A DNA stretch of 64,000 nucleotides from DATAXP01 sp963708675 (GTDB lineage Bacteria; Planctomycetota; Planctomycetia; Pirellulales; PNKZ01). The stretch is taken from contig CAVPTO010000003.1 in the NCBI GenBank assembly GCA_963708675.1, positions 3,162,001 to 3,226,000 of the forward strand, in the 5' to 3' direction. The position numbers and the translations under genes are program-made. The notes beneath the pieces were generated by a model, which was not told where the DNA came from, ran no database searches, and saw only the letters and a program-made list of their open reading frames with translations. This document shows, in pieces, positions 16,613-24,639 of this stretch (positions are counted from its first letter, which is position 1; each line of letters begins with the position of its first letter).

Positions 16613-16680
16613 GCGCTCGGCGCGGGTCTCCAGACCCCGCCGACCCCTGCGCGGCGGGGTCAGAGACCCGCGCCGAGCGC
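16613..16680. repeat. Inverted repeat with about 30-bp arms before ygiQ
   Basis: Arms start GCGCTCGGCGCGGGTCTC (from 16613) and end GAGACCCGCGCCGAGCGC (to 16680), continuing inward as GACCCCGCCG / CGGCGGGGTC. The spacer is about 8 bases and mismatches are few. The hairpin is in the divergent gap between ygiQ and the first beta-propeller gene, so it is not a simple terminator. Confidence 0.75.
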
Positions 16681-16733
16681 GGACTTCTTTCGTCATTTGG
16701 CTTTCATCATTCGACATTCGTTACAATGCCACC

Positions 16734-18100
16734 ATGATTCTTCGTATCTTCACCGCGCTGATCGTTGTCTGCTCGGCCGCCGTCGCCACCGCCGAACCGC
16801 CTGACATTGGAACGCGCCAGCACGGCAGCGATTGGCCCTGCTTCTTAGGACCAACCGGCAACGGCAAGAGCAGCGAAACGGGGCTCAAAACTCCGTGGCC
16901 CGAGGGCGGTCCGCCGATCGTGTGGACCGAGACACTCGGTGGCGGCTACTGCATGCCAGCCGTCAGTCGCGGCAGGTTGTTCGCCTTTTCGAGCTACGGC
17001 AAGCAGATGCGTTTGCAGTGCATGAATGCCGAAACCGGCGAGCACCTGTGGAAGTACGAATACGCCAACGACTATCAGGACATGTACGGCTACGACAACG
17101 GCCCGCGTGCGCAGCCGGTGGTCGATGACGACCGCGTGTACATCCTGGGTCCCGAAGGCATGCTGCACTGCCTGCGTGTCGTCGATGGGCAGGTCCAATG
17201 GATGTTCGACACGAGCAAGAAGTTCGGCGTCATCCAGAACTTCTTCGGCGTCGGCTGCACGCCGGTGATTGAAGGCGAGTTGCTGATCGCGAACATCGGT
17301 GGCAGCCCGCCCGAAGATCAAAACGTGCCACCGGGCCAGCTCGATCGCGTCGAAGGGAACGACTCAGGCGTTGTCGCGTTCAACAAGCGCACCGGCGAAG
17401 TCGTCTATCACTTCAGCAACGAGCTCGCGAGTTACGCCAGCCCCACGCTCGCCACAATCGGCGGTCGCCGCTGGTGCTTTATCTTCGCCCGCGGCGGACT
17501 ACTCGGCTTCGAGCCGACCAAGGGGAAGCTCGACTTTCACTTTCCGTGGCGAGCGTCGATCCTCGAAAGCGTGAACGCGAGCACGCCGGTCGTCTCTGGA
17601 GACGAGGTCTTCATCAGCGAGACTTATAGTCTCGGCAGCGCCCTGCTTAAAGTTCGCCCCGGCGGATACGACGTCGTGTGGAAAGACGAGCCACGTTCGC
17701 GTGACAAGCGGATGCTGTTGCATTGGAACACGCCAATCGCTCACAACGGTTACCTCTACGGATCGAGCGGAAGGCATCCCGAAACGGCCGAGCTGCGCTG
17801 CGTCGAACTCGCCACCGGCAAAGTCATGTGGGCTCAGCCGGGATTGCTGCGTTCGAGCCTGCTCTATGTCGACGGACATCTCATCTGTCTCGGCGAGCAA
17901 GGCGATTTGACCCTCCTGCGTGCGAATCACGAAAAGTACGACGAGGTCAGCCGCGTCCCATTCGGGACGGGCGAAGCCGGTGGCGCTCCCGCGGCGAGCC
18001 GACTGCTCAAAGCCCCGTGCTGGGCGGCGCCGATTCTCGCGCAGGATTGCTCTACGTCCGAGGCCGCGATCGGCTCGTGTGCCTCGATCTGATTCCGTGA
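16734..18100 (+). CDS. Secreted PQQ-like beta-propeller protein 1, frameshifted near the end
   Basis: About 455 residues after correction. A signal peptide (MILRIFTALIVVCSAAVATA) is followed by the DWPCFLGPTGNGKSSE opening typical of this secreted family, then repeated blades with motifs like CMNAETGEHLWKYEY and CVELATGKVMWAQPG. These PQQ-like propellers (BamB-like fold) are abundant in planctomycetes; whether any cofactor binds is unknown. The frame is lost at 18037-18043: the straight reading ends in an unrelated tail at 18092, whereas inserting one G in CTCGCGCAGG restores ARGLLYVRGRDRLVCLDLIP and a stop at 18100. Start at 16734 chosen for the signal peptide. The next gene encodes a paralogue 50 bp downstream. 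Confidence 0.85.
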
Positions 18101-18150
18101 TAGTGGGGCATCTGCTTTAAGCGCGCACGTCAGCGTGTTATGCTTCGAGC

Positions 18151-19602
18151 ATGATCCGCCATAGCATCCTGCCTGCTCTCACACTTACTCTCGCCTTCAT
18201 CTCTCACGCGCGGGCCGAGAACTGGCCGCAGTGGCGTGGCCCCGCCGGCGACGGCACCAGTCGTGAGACACATCTGCCCGTTAAGTGGAGCGAAACCGAC
18301 AACGTCGTTTGGAAGGCCGCGATTCCCGAATGGGGCACGAGCACGCCCGCCATTTGGAACGACGCGATCTTCGTCACCACACAGACCGACGACGGCGATC
18401 TGCTGTTGCTCAAGCTCGCGACGAAAGATGGCCACATCGAATGGACGCGCAACGTCGGCAAGGCGGAAACGCCGCGCGAGGCCGAGAAGCGCACGACGCA
18501 AAAGTTTCATCGCTTTCACAACAACGCCAGTCCGTCGCCGACAACCGATGGCCAAGTCGTCGTCGCGCATTTCGGCAATGGCGATCTGGCGGTGTTCGAC
18601 TTCGAAGGCCGCGAGTTGTGGAAGCACAATCTTCAGAAAGACTACGGCACGTACACGATTTGGTGGGGGCACGCGAACAGCCCCGTGCTGTACGAGAACC
18701 TCGTGATCAGCGTCTGCATGCAGGACTCACTGTCGGGCGTCGCGACCGACCTCGCGCCGAGTTACGTCGTCGCGCACGACAAGCGGACAGGCAAGGAAGT
18801 ATGGAAGACGATGCGCATGACCGGCGCCGATGCCGAGTCGGCCGACTCGTACACCACGCCGCTGTTGCATCACCGCGGCGGACAAATGGAAATGATCATC
18901 ATGGGCGGCAACCAGGTCGACGCATACGATCCGTCGACAGGCCGGCAACTGTGGTATCTGCCCGACATCGTTGGCGGGCGCACCATCACCGGCCCGACCG
19001 TCGGCAGCGACATGCTCTACGTCACGCCCGGCATGCGCAAGGATTTGATGGGCATCAAGCTCGCACCATCCCTGACATCTGCCGGCAAGCTCGACGAACA
19101 ATCCATCGCCTGGCGCTATCCCGAGAACACGCCCGACAGTTGCTCGCCGGTGATTTGGAAAGATCTGCTGTTCGTCGTCACCGACAACGGCATCGCGCAG
19201 TGCTTCGACGCTCGCACCGGTGCGCAGCATTGGCGCGAGCGGCTCGGCGGCAACTTCAAAGCGTCGCCGGTCGCCGCCGACGGACACATTTACTTCGCTG
19301 ACATGAAGGGCCTCACCCACGTTGTTGCCGCGTCGGCGACGTTCGAGAAGCTCGCCGAAAACCAGATCGAAGACGAAACGTCCGCATCGCCCGCCATTTC
19401 GGGCGGACGCATCTATCTTCGTGCACGCGGTCACTTGTATTGCATCGCCTCGCCAGGCGTCGCCGCAATCAACCCTCGCCCCTTGCGGGAGAGGGTGGCT
19501 CGGCGACCGCAGATCGTCGAGACGGGTGAGGGGCGAACTGTGTACACGCCCCAACCCCTCACCCCTGCCCCTCTCCCGCAAGGGGAGAGGGGTGCTCAAT
19601 AA
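18151..19602 (+). CDS. Secreted PQQ-like beta-propeller protein 2 with repeat-derived tail
   Basis: 483 residues. Signal peptide (MIRHSILPALTLTLAFISHARA), then NWPQWRGPAGDGTS, the usual start of this family, and propeller blades such as VVAHDKRTGKEVWKT and CFDARTGAQHWRERLGG. Paralogue of the preceding gene. The propeller ends at about LYCIASPG (residue 435-440). The last 40 or so residues (NPRPLRERVARR.. to PAPLPQGERGAQ) are encoded by the palindromic repeat at 19471-19594, which evidently replaced the original stop and provides a new one. The tail is unlikely to be functional. Periplasmic or cell-surface location expected; binding partner unknown. Confidence 0.85.
   Translation: MIRHSILPALTLTLAFISHARAENWPQWRGPAGDGTSRETHLPVKWSETDNVVWKAAIPEWGTSTPAIWNDAIFVTTQTDDGDLLLLKLATKDGHIEWTRNVGKAETPREAEKRTTQKFHRFHNNASPSPTTDGQVVVAHFGNGDLAVFDFEGRELWKHNLQKDYGTYTIWWGHANSPVLYENLVISVCMQDSLSGVATDLAPSYVVAHDKRTGKEVWKTMRMTGADAESADSYTTPLLHHRGGQMEMIIMGGNQVDAYDPSTGRQLWYLPDIVGGRTITGPTVGSDMLYVTPGMRKDLMGIKLAPSLTSAGKLDEQSIAWRYPENTPDSCSPVIWKDLLFVVTDNGIAQCFDARTGAQHWRERLGGNFKASPVAADGHIYFADMKGLTHVVAASATFEKLAENQIEDETSASPAISGGRIYLRARGHLYCIASPGVAAINPRPLRERVARRPQIVETGEGRTVYTPQPLTPAPLPQGERGAQ
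19471..19594. repeat. CCCTTGCGGGAGAGGG inverted repeat, copy 1
   Basis: The left end CCTCGCCCCTTGCGGGAGAG and right end CTCTCCCGCAAGGGGAGAGG are complementary across an about 80-bp GC-rich middle containing GGGTGAGGGG and CCCCTCACCC. The same element lies at 56319-56440. This copy overlaps the C-terminal codons of the second beta-propeller gene. Confidence 0.75.
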
Positions 19603-19620
19603 CACCTCGGCTGAAATGGC

Positions 19621-21009
19621 ATGCAACGGGCGCGGCTGCTGATCGTGGACGAGGACACCACGCTCGATCGGTTCTATCGTGAAGCGCTGGCCGCGGCCGA
19701 CGTGACCGATGTCGAGTTCGAGCGTGATGCCACCAAAGCGCTCGAGCGCATCGACGCCGACGACTTCGACGTCGTGATCGCTGCTGCCGATCCTCCGAAG
19801 CTCTACGGCCTAACGTTGCTTGCGCAACTTCGCGAGGCGAAGGATCACGCGATTCCGGTCATTCTCATCACTTCCCAAGCAAGCGTCGAGTCGGCGTCCG
19901 AAGCGGTGCGGCTCGGCGCAAGCGATTATCTGACCAAGCCGCTCAAAGCGGAATCGCTCGTCGAGAGCGTGAAGCGGTCGCTGCAACAAGAACAGTTTGA
20001 AGCACAGCGCGAGCTTCTGCGTCGCCAGGTCGAACGTCCGTATAGCTTCGACGACATCATCGGCACGTGTCCCGCCATGCGGCGCGTGTACGAGATCATC
20101 GAACGCGTGGCGGACTCCGATGTCGACGTGCTTGTCGTCGGCGAAACCGGCACCGGCAAGGAGCTTGTCGCTCGTTCCATTCACGGACGCAGCCCACGCG
20201 CGAACAAGCCGTTCGTTCCCGTCGACTGCGGGGCGATACCCGAAAATCTGCTCGAGTCGGAATTCTTCGGCCACGAGCGCGGAGCGTTCACCGGGGCCGA
20301 TAGCCGCACGATTGGCCTGCTCGAGTTTGCAGACGGCGGAACGTTTTTTCTCGACGAGTTGGGCGAGCTTCCGCTGCTGCTGCAAGCGAAACTGTTGCGC
20401 ACCCTGCAAGAGCGGAAGATTCGTCGCGTCGGTGGGCGCAATGAAATCGATGTCGACGTGCGCATCGTGGCAGCGACCGGGCGCGATCTGGAGGCGATGA
20501 TCGCCGCGTCGCAATTTCGGCGCGACCTGTACTATCGCATCAACGTTGTGCGTATTGATCTGCCGCCGCTGCGCGAGCGCGGGGACGACCTTGGGTTGCT
20601 CGCCGAGTATTTCGCCGCACGTTATAGCCGCGAGATGCAGCGGCCGATGCCGAGCATCGCTCCCGAGGCGTACCAGGTGCTCACGCACTATCGCTGGCCC
20701 GGCAACGTCCGCGAGTTGCAGAACATCATTCGCCGTGCGCTGGCGCTCTCGACCGACAACATGATCGGCCTCGACGATCTGCCCGACGCACTTGTGTTCC
20801 GCGCCGGTGAAACGACGTCTTCGGGTTCAAAGGGCTACTTCGAGCAACGCAACGAACACATCGCCGACTTCGAGCGTCGGTATCTCGTCGAGCTTCTCAA
20901 GCGTCATAACGGCGACGTCAAAACCGCCGCCGAAGAAGCGCAGTTGCCACGAGGCACGCTCTATCGCCTGATGAAGAATCACACGCTTGAAGGGGCACAG
21001 TTTCGGTAG
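19621..21009 (+). CDS. Sigma-54 activator, NtrC family, receiver lacks the acceptor Asp
   Basis: 462 residues in the standard order: receiver (1-120), sigma-54 AAA+ domain (about 145-370) and a C-terminal helix-turn-helix (about 425-458, VKTAAEEAQLPRGTLYRLM). The AAA+ part is complete: Walker A GETGTGKE (about 174), GAFTGA (about 221) for sigma-54 contact, Walker B GGTFFLDELGEL and the arginine finger region FRRDLYYR. The receiver keeps the acidic pair (VDED, 9-12) and Lys106 (LTKPL), but aligning DFDVVIAAADPPKLYG with DVLLSDIRMPGMDG puts Ala55 where the phosphorylated Asp should be. It may therefore be regulated without phosphotransfer. No histidine kinase is adjacent. Target promoters unknown. 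Confidence 0.9.
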   Translation: MQRARLLIVDEDTTLDRFYREALAAADVTDVEFERDATKALERIDADDFDVVIAAADPPKLYGLTLLAQLREAKDHAIPVILITSQASVESASEAVRLGASDYLTKPLKAESLVESVKRSLQQEQFEAQRELLRRQVERPYSFDDIIGTCPAMRRVYEIIERVADSDVDVLVVGETGTGKELVARSIHGRSPRANKPFVPVDCGAIPENLLESEFFGHERGAFTGADSRTIGLLEFADGGTFFLDELGELPLLLQAKLLRTLQERKIRRVGGRNEIDVDVRIVAATGRDLEAMIAASQFRRDLYYRINVVRIDLPPLRERGDDLGLLAEYFAARYSREMQRPMPSIAPEAYQVLTHYRWPGNVRELQNIIRRALALSTDNMIGLDDLPDALVFRAGETTSSGSKGYFEQRNEHIADFERRYLVELLKRHNGDVKTAAEEAQLPRGTLYRLMKNHTLEGAQFR

Positions 21010-21347
21010 ATCGCACACACAGGGGTGGCGACTTAAGTCGCCACCCCAACCCCCGTCACTCGGTTCCGCGCCTGGCGTACCGCTTGTAGGGCACCCCGGT
21101 CATGAACGCTTTCAACTCGAGTGCTCTTCCAACCACTCGCTCCAGTTCAATGCCTACACGCGTGTGCGGGTAATCTTCCGGACGCTCACACACTCCGTGT
21201 CGCTTGCATTGCGTCAGCACGGCGACTTAAGTCGTCACCCCAACCCTGTGCCCTAGAACTCGTATCCAATCGTCTTGGGCACGTGTAGCACTGTCAAGCA
21301 AATGTGTCGCATGGCGCAACAACTCCCAAGCGTTAGAATAAAAGTCT
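21010..21347. other. 338-bp gap with two CGACTTAAGTCG palindromes
   Basis: 21022-21047 is a perfect 26-base palindrome centred on GCGACTTAAGTCGC with GGGGTG/CACCCC flanks. A second, shorter and imperfect copy lies at 21221-21241 (GGCGACTTAAGTCGTCACC). Both are followed by CCCAACCC. The sequence between (about 170 bp) has no gene or tRNA I can recognise. The two copies may be the ends of one small element. Confidence 0.6.
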
Positions 21348-22268
21348 ATGACAGAAGCGATTGCGTATTTCGATGGCGAGATGGTGAAGGCGTCGAGCGC
21401 GGCGGTGCCGGTGTGGGACGCGGGCTTCGTGCTGGGAACGACGGTTGCCGAGCAACTGCGGACGTTCGGCGGGAAGTTGTTCAAACTCGAGTCGCACCTC
21501 GAGCGCCTCGCGCACTCGTTGGAGATCATCGGCGTCGATGCGGGACTTAGCGCTGCGGAGTTCACATCGCTCGCCGAGCGCGTCGCGACGCGCAATCACA
21601 AGTTGCTGCCGACGGGTGGCGACCTAGGGCTGTCGATCTTCGTGACGCCGGGACCGTATGCGGCACTCGCTCCGTCGGAGGCTGTGCATCGTCCATTGGT
21701 GGCGATGCACACGTACGCGTTGCCGTTTGGGTTTTGGGCCGACAAGTATCGCGGCGGCGTGGAACTGGTGACGAGCCGCGTTCGCCAGGTGCCGGCCGAT
21801 TGCTGGCCTGCGGAGCTCAAGTGTCGCAGCCGAATGCACTATCATCTCGCGACGCGCGACGTGCAGCAGCGACATCCGGGCGCCGTTCCGCTGCTGATCG
21901 ATCACAACGGTCATGTGTGCGAAACGCCGACGGCCAACGTGGTCGCGTTCGTCGAAGGGGAAGGGCTGATCACGCCGCCGCGCGAGCGCATCCTGCCGGG
22001 GGTTAGCATGGCGATGGTGGCCGAGCTGGCTGCGGGGATGAATCATGCGATGGTTGAAAGGGATATGACGGCTGCCGAGCTGGCCGAGGCCGATGAGATC
22101 ATGCTGACGAGTACCCCGTTCGCACTCTTGCCCGTGGTGAGCGTGGATGGGCGGGCGATTGGGGGCGGGCGGCCAGGGGTGGTTTTCGAGGGGTTACTGC
22201 GGCGGTGGAGCGCGGCGGTGGGGGTCGACGTGGTGGGGCAGGCACAGAAAGGGGCTACGCACAATTGA
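21348..22268 (+). CDS. Class IV PLP aminotransferase (BCAT/DAAT/ADCL type)
   Basis: 306 residues, the usual size. Fold-type IV features: the N-terminal FDGEMVKASSAAVPVWDAGFVLGTTV, the likely PLP lysine in ELKCRSRMHYHLA (about residue 163) and the cofactor-contacting ETPTANVVAF (about 190-199), followed by ITPPRERILPGVS and TSTPFALLPV. Members make branched-chain amino acids, D-alanine/D-glutamate, or 4-aminobenzoate. The sequence alone does not decide which; no ilv or pab gene is adjacent. The stop at 22268 directly abuts a palindromic repeat. Confidence 0.85.
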   Translation: MTEAIAYFDGEMVKASSAAVPVWDAGFVLGTTVAEQLRTFGGKLFKLESHLERLAHSLEIIGVDAGLSAAEFTSLAERVATRNHKLLPTGGDLGLSIFVTPGPYAALAPSEAVHRPLVAMHTYALPFGFWADKYRGGVELVTSRVRQVPADCWPAELKCRSRMHYHLATRDVQQRHPGAVPLLIDHNGHVCETPTANVVAFVEGEGLITPPRERILPGVSMAMVAELAAGMNHAMVERDMTAAELAEADEIMLTSTPFALLPVVSVDGRAIGGGRPGVVFEGLLRRWSAAVGVDVVGQAQKGATHN

Positions 22269-22292
22269 CCCAGGGCCGGCAGGCCCCTGGGC
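22269..22292. repeat. CCCAGGG..CCCTGGGC palindrome
   Basis: A 24-base near-palindrome (CCCAGGGCCGGCAGGCCCCT, then GGGC) that begins at the base after the aminotransferase stop. It could serve as a terminator stem though no T-run follows. Same family as 15715-15806 and 38419-38441. Confidence 0.65.
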
Positions 22293-22307
22293 TTGGGGGC
22301 AATTTCG

Positions 22308-22337
22308 TTGACAGTCGACCCAAGGGGTCCGTAGATT
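22308..22337 (+). promoter_or_regulatory. Candidate sigma-70 promoter for the pilM operon
   Basis: A consensus -35 TTGACA (22308-22313) is followed after 18 bases by TAGATT (22332-22337), four of six matches to TATAAT. It lies about 150 bp before the pilM start in the correct orientation. Confidence 0.4.
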
Positions 22338-22483
22338 TGAGCTAAGGGGAACTGGACCACCGCAGCGGCTCTCTTCCAGCGCGTCACGACCGGCGTTCTC
22401 GTCCGGTCATGCGAGCACGGCCGGAGCGGATACCCACGGTTTGATCGCAAGACTGGTTTGATCTCAAAGGGACATCGTACGTC

Positions 22484-24601
22484 ATGGCGCAACCAATCGC
22501 CGTGTGGGGCATCGACGTCGGCGAATCGGCTCTCAAGGCCCTACGCTGCGTCGTCAATGAAGATGCCAAGCGCATCACCGCCACGGCCTTCGACTATATC
22601 GAATATCCGAAGATCCTCAGCCAACCCGACGCCGATCGCAACGAGTTGGTGAAGGAAGCGCTCAAGCAGTTCTTGTCTCGCAACTCGGTGCGCGGCGATG
22701 ACATTGTCATCTCCGTGAGCGGGCAGAGCGGCTTGGCGCGCTTCATCAAGCTGCCGCCGGTCGAAGCGAGCAAGATTCCCGACATCGTCAAGTACGAAGC
22801 GAAGCAACAGATTCCGTTCCCGCTGGAAGACGTCGTCTGGGACTACCAGCAGATGAGCGGCGGAAGCACGGAAGAAGGCTTCGCGCTCGATTCGGAAGTC
22901 GGCTTGTTCGCCATGAAGCGCGATCAGGTCTACAAGTACCTCAAGCCGTTCGACGAAGTCGACGTCGAAGTCGAGACGATCCAACTCACGCCGCTGGCGC
23001 TCTACAACTACGTCTGCTTCGATCAACTGACGAAGCTGCCAACGCCCGACGAATACGACCCGGACAATCCACCGGACTCGATCGTGGTTCTATCGCTGGG
23101 GACCGACACGACCGATCTGGTCGTGACCAATGGGTTCAAGGTGTGGCAGCGCAGCATTCCGGTCGGCGGCAACCACTTCACTAAGGCGCTCGTCAAAGAC
23201 CTGAAGCTGAACTTCGGCACGGCCGAGCATCTCAAACGGAACGCGTCGCAGGCGGAGGACCCGAAGGCGTTGTTCCAAGCGATGCGCCCGGTCTTCAACG
23301 AGTTCCTGACCGAAGTGCAGCGGTCGCTCGGCTACTTCAAGAACATGGACCGTAAGGCCAAGATCGGTCGCATCGTCGCGCTCGGCAACGCGATGAAGTT
23401 GCCAGGCTTGCAGAAGTATTTGGCACAGAACCTCGGGCACGAGCTGACCAAAGTCGACGCCTTCCGCGGCCTGTCGGGAAGCGGCGTCGTCGATCAACCC
23501 GCGTTCAAAGAGAACTTGCCGGCCTTTGGCGTTTGCTACGGCCTGGCATTGCAGGGACTCGACCGCTCGGCCATTCACACGAACCTCCTGCCTCCCGAGA
23601 TCACGCAGTTCCGCACGATCCGCGCGAAGAAACCTTGGGCGGTCATGGCGGCAGCGCTCATTCTGCTCGGCTTGGGCGTGAGCTACTTCAGTTGGTCGAG
23701 CGCGCTGAAGACCGTGTGGGACAAGGGACCAAACTCGTTCGAGCAACCGCTCGCGCAGGCGAACTCCGTCATCGGCCAGGCGAATCAATGGAAGCAGCAG
23801 TTCGACGAAGAGAAAGCGAAATTTTTGAAGACCGACGAAGTCGGCAAGAGCATCTTGCAGAACTTCCAGAACCGCGACGCATGGTTGAAGTTCATGAAGG
23901 CGGTCAACCTGTGCTTGCCGCGCAACGAAGGTGAGCGCCCGAAGGAGATCGTGGCTCGCGACGAGGTGAAGATCGACGCGTTCGAGTGCCGCTGGGTCGA
24001 CAAGGTCGAAGATTGGTACGCGGCGACGCAGCAATATCGCGAGGCCGATGAAGGCAAGAAGCCGGCCGCCCCGCCGCCGATGGACCCCAATGCGGTGCAA
24101 GACCCGAACGCGGTGGCCGAAGCGCCGCCGATGGAGTTGGACGCCAACGGCATGCCGATGGCGCCGGCAGGCGCAGCGCCGGTCGCCGGCGGCCCGACCG
24201 GGCCAGGGTGGGTGTTCCAACTGCGAGCACACCACTATCGCAACATCCGCCAAGAAACCGAGAACCAAGGCGTGCAATTCCTGCGACGCACGCTGTTGGC
24301 CAACTTGAAGATGGACGAGATACCGCTGCCCAAGGCTGAGCAGAACGGCACCGGCACGGCGACGTTCCCGGTCAAGAAGCTCGGCATCGCGTTTCCCGTC
24401 CTCGTCGGCACGCCGAATATCGATTGGGACTATCGGATATCAGTCGAGGAAGAGGTCGACAACCCGATGCCTGGTCGCGGTCCCGTGATGAAGTTGCAAC
24501 CACAACCCCGGTACGACTTCGTCTTGCAATTCTGTTGGCAACCGTTCGGTCCGCCGTCGGAAGGCACCCCGCCGCCGGTCAGCGAAGTGGTCGCGAACTA
24601 G
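22484..24601 (+). CDS. pilM: PilM-like actin-fold ATPase fused to a membrane PilN-like region
   Basis: 705 residues; ordinary PilM is about 350. The N-terminal half is the PilM actin-like domain: VWGIDVGESALKALR, VSGQSGLARFIKLPPV, YEAKQQIPFPLEDVVWDYQ, LSLGTDTTDLVV and GRIVALGNAMKLPGLQKYL. A single transmembrane helix follows at about 385-405 (AVMAAALILLGLGVSYFSW), then a periplasmic-type region with coiled coil (about 415-450) and a proline-rich linker (about 525-565). The arrangement suggests that the cytoplasmic PilM ring and the PilN membrane anchor are one polypeptide. It is the first of four genes ending in a secretin and should form the inner-membrane alignment complex of a type IV pilus or secretion machine. 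An AAGGGA lies about 12 bases before the ATG. Confidence 0.85.
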   Translation: MAQPIAVWGIDVGESALKALRCVVNEDAKRITATAFDYIEYPKILSQPDADRNELVKEALKQFLSRNSVRGDDIVISVSGQSGLARFIKLPPVEASKIPDIVKYEAKQQIPFPLEDVVWDYQQMSGGSTEEGFALDSEVGLFAMKRDQVYKYLKPFDEVDVEVETIQLTPLALYNYVCFDQLTKLPTPDEYDPDNPPDSIVVLSLGTDTTDLVVTNGFKVWQRSIPVGGNHFTKALVKDLKLNFGTAEHLKRNASQAEDPKALFQAMRPVFNEFLTEVQRSLGYFKNMDRKAKIGRIVALGNAMKLPGLQKYLAQNLGHELTKVDAFRGLSGSGVVDQPAFKENLPAFGVCYGLALQGLDRSAIHTNLLPPEITQFRTIRAKKPWAVMAAALILLGLGVSYFSWSSALKTVWDKGPNSFEQPLAQANSVIGQANQWKQQFDEEKAKFLKTDEVGKSILQNFQNRDAWLKFMKAVNLCLPRNEGERPKEIVARDEVKIDAFECRWVDKVEDWYAATQQYREADEGKKPAAPPPMDPNAVQDPNAVAEAPPMELDANGMPMAPAGAAPVAGGPTGPGWVFQLRAHHYRNIRQETENQGVQFLRRTLLANLKMDEIPLPKAEQNGTGTATFPVKKLGIAFPVLVGTPNIDWDYRISVEEEVDNPMPGRGPVMKLQPQPRYDFVLQFCWQPFGPPSEGTPPPVSEVVAN

Positions 24602-24639
24602 TCGAACGCCTTAGAACGAATCGCCCGGAAAGAACTATC

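Noticed and set aside
23090..24277. Antisense frame across pilM
   Set aside because: Composition of a GC-rich shadow frame; pilM is well supported.
24424..24639. Longer N-terminus for the second pilus-operon gene
   Set aside because: The extension overlaps pilM and lacks a ribosome binding site; GTG at 24640 has GGAAAG upstream and starts the membrane-anchor pattern.
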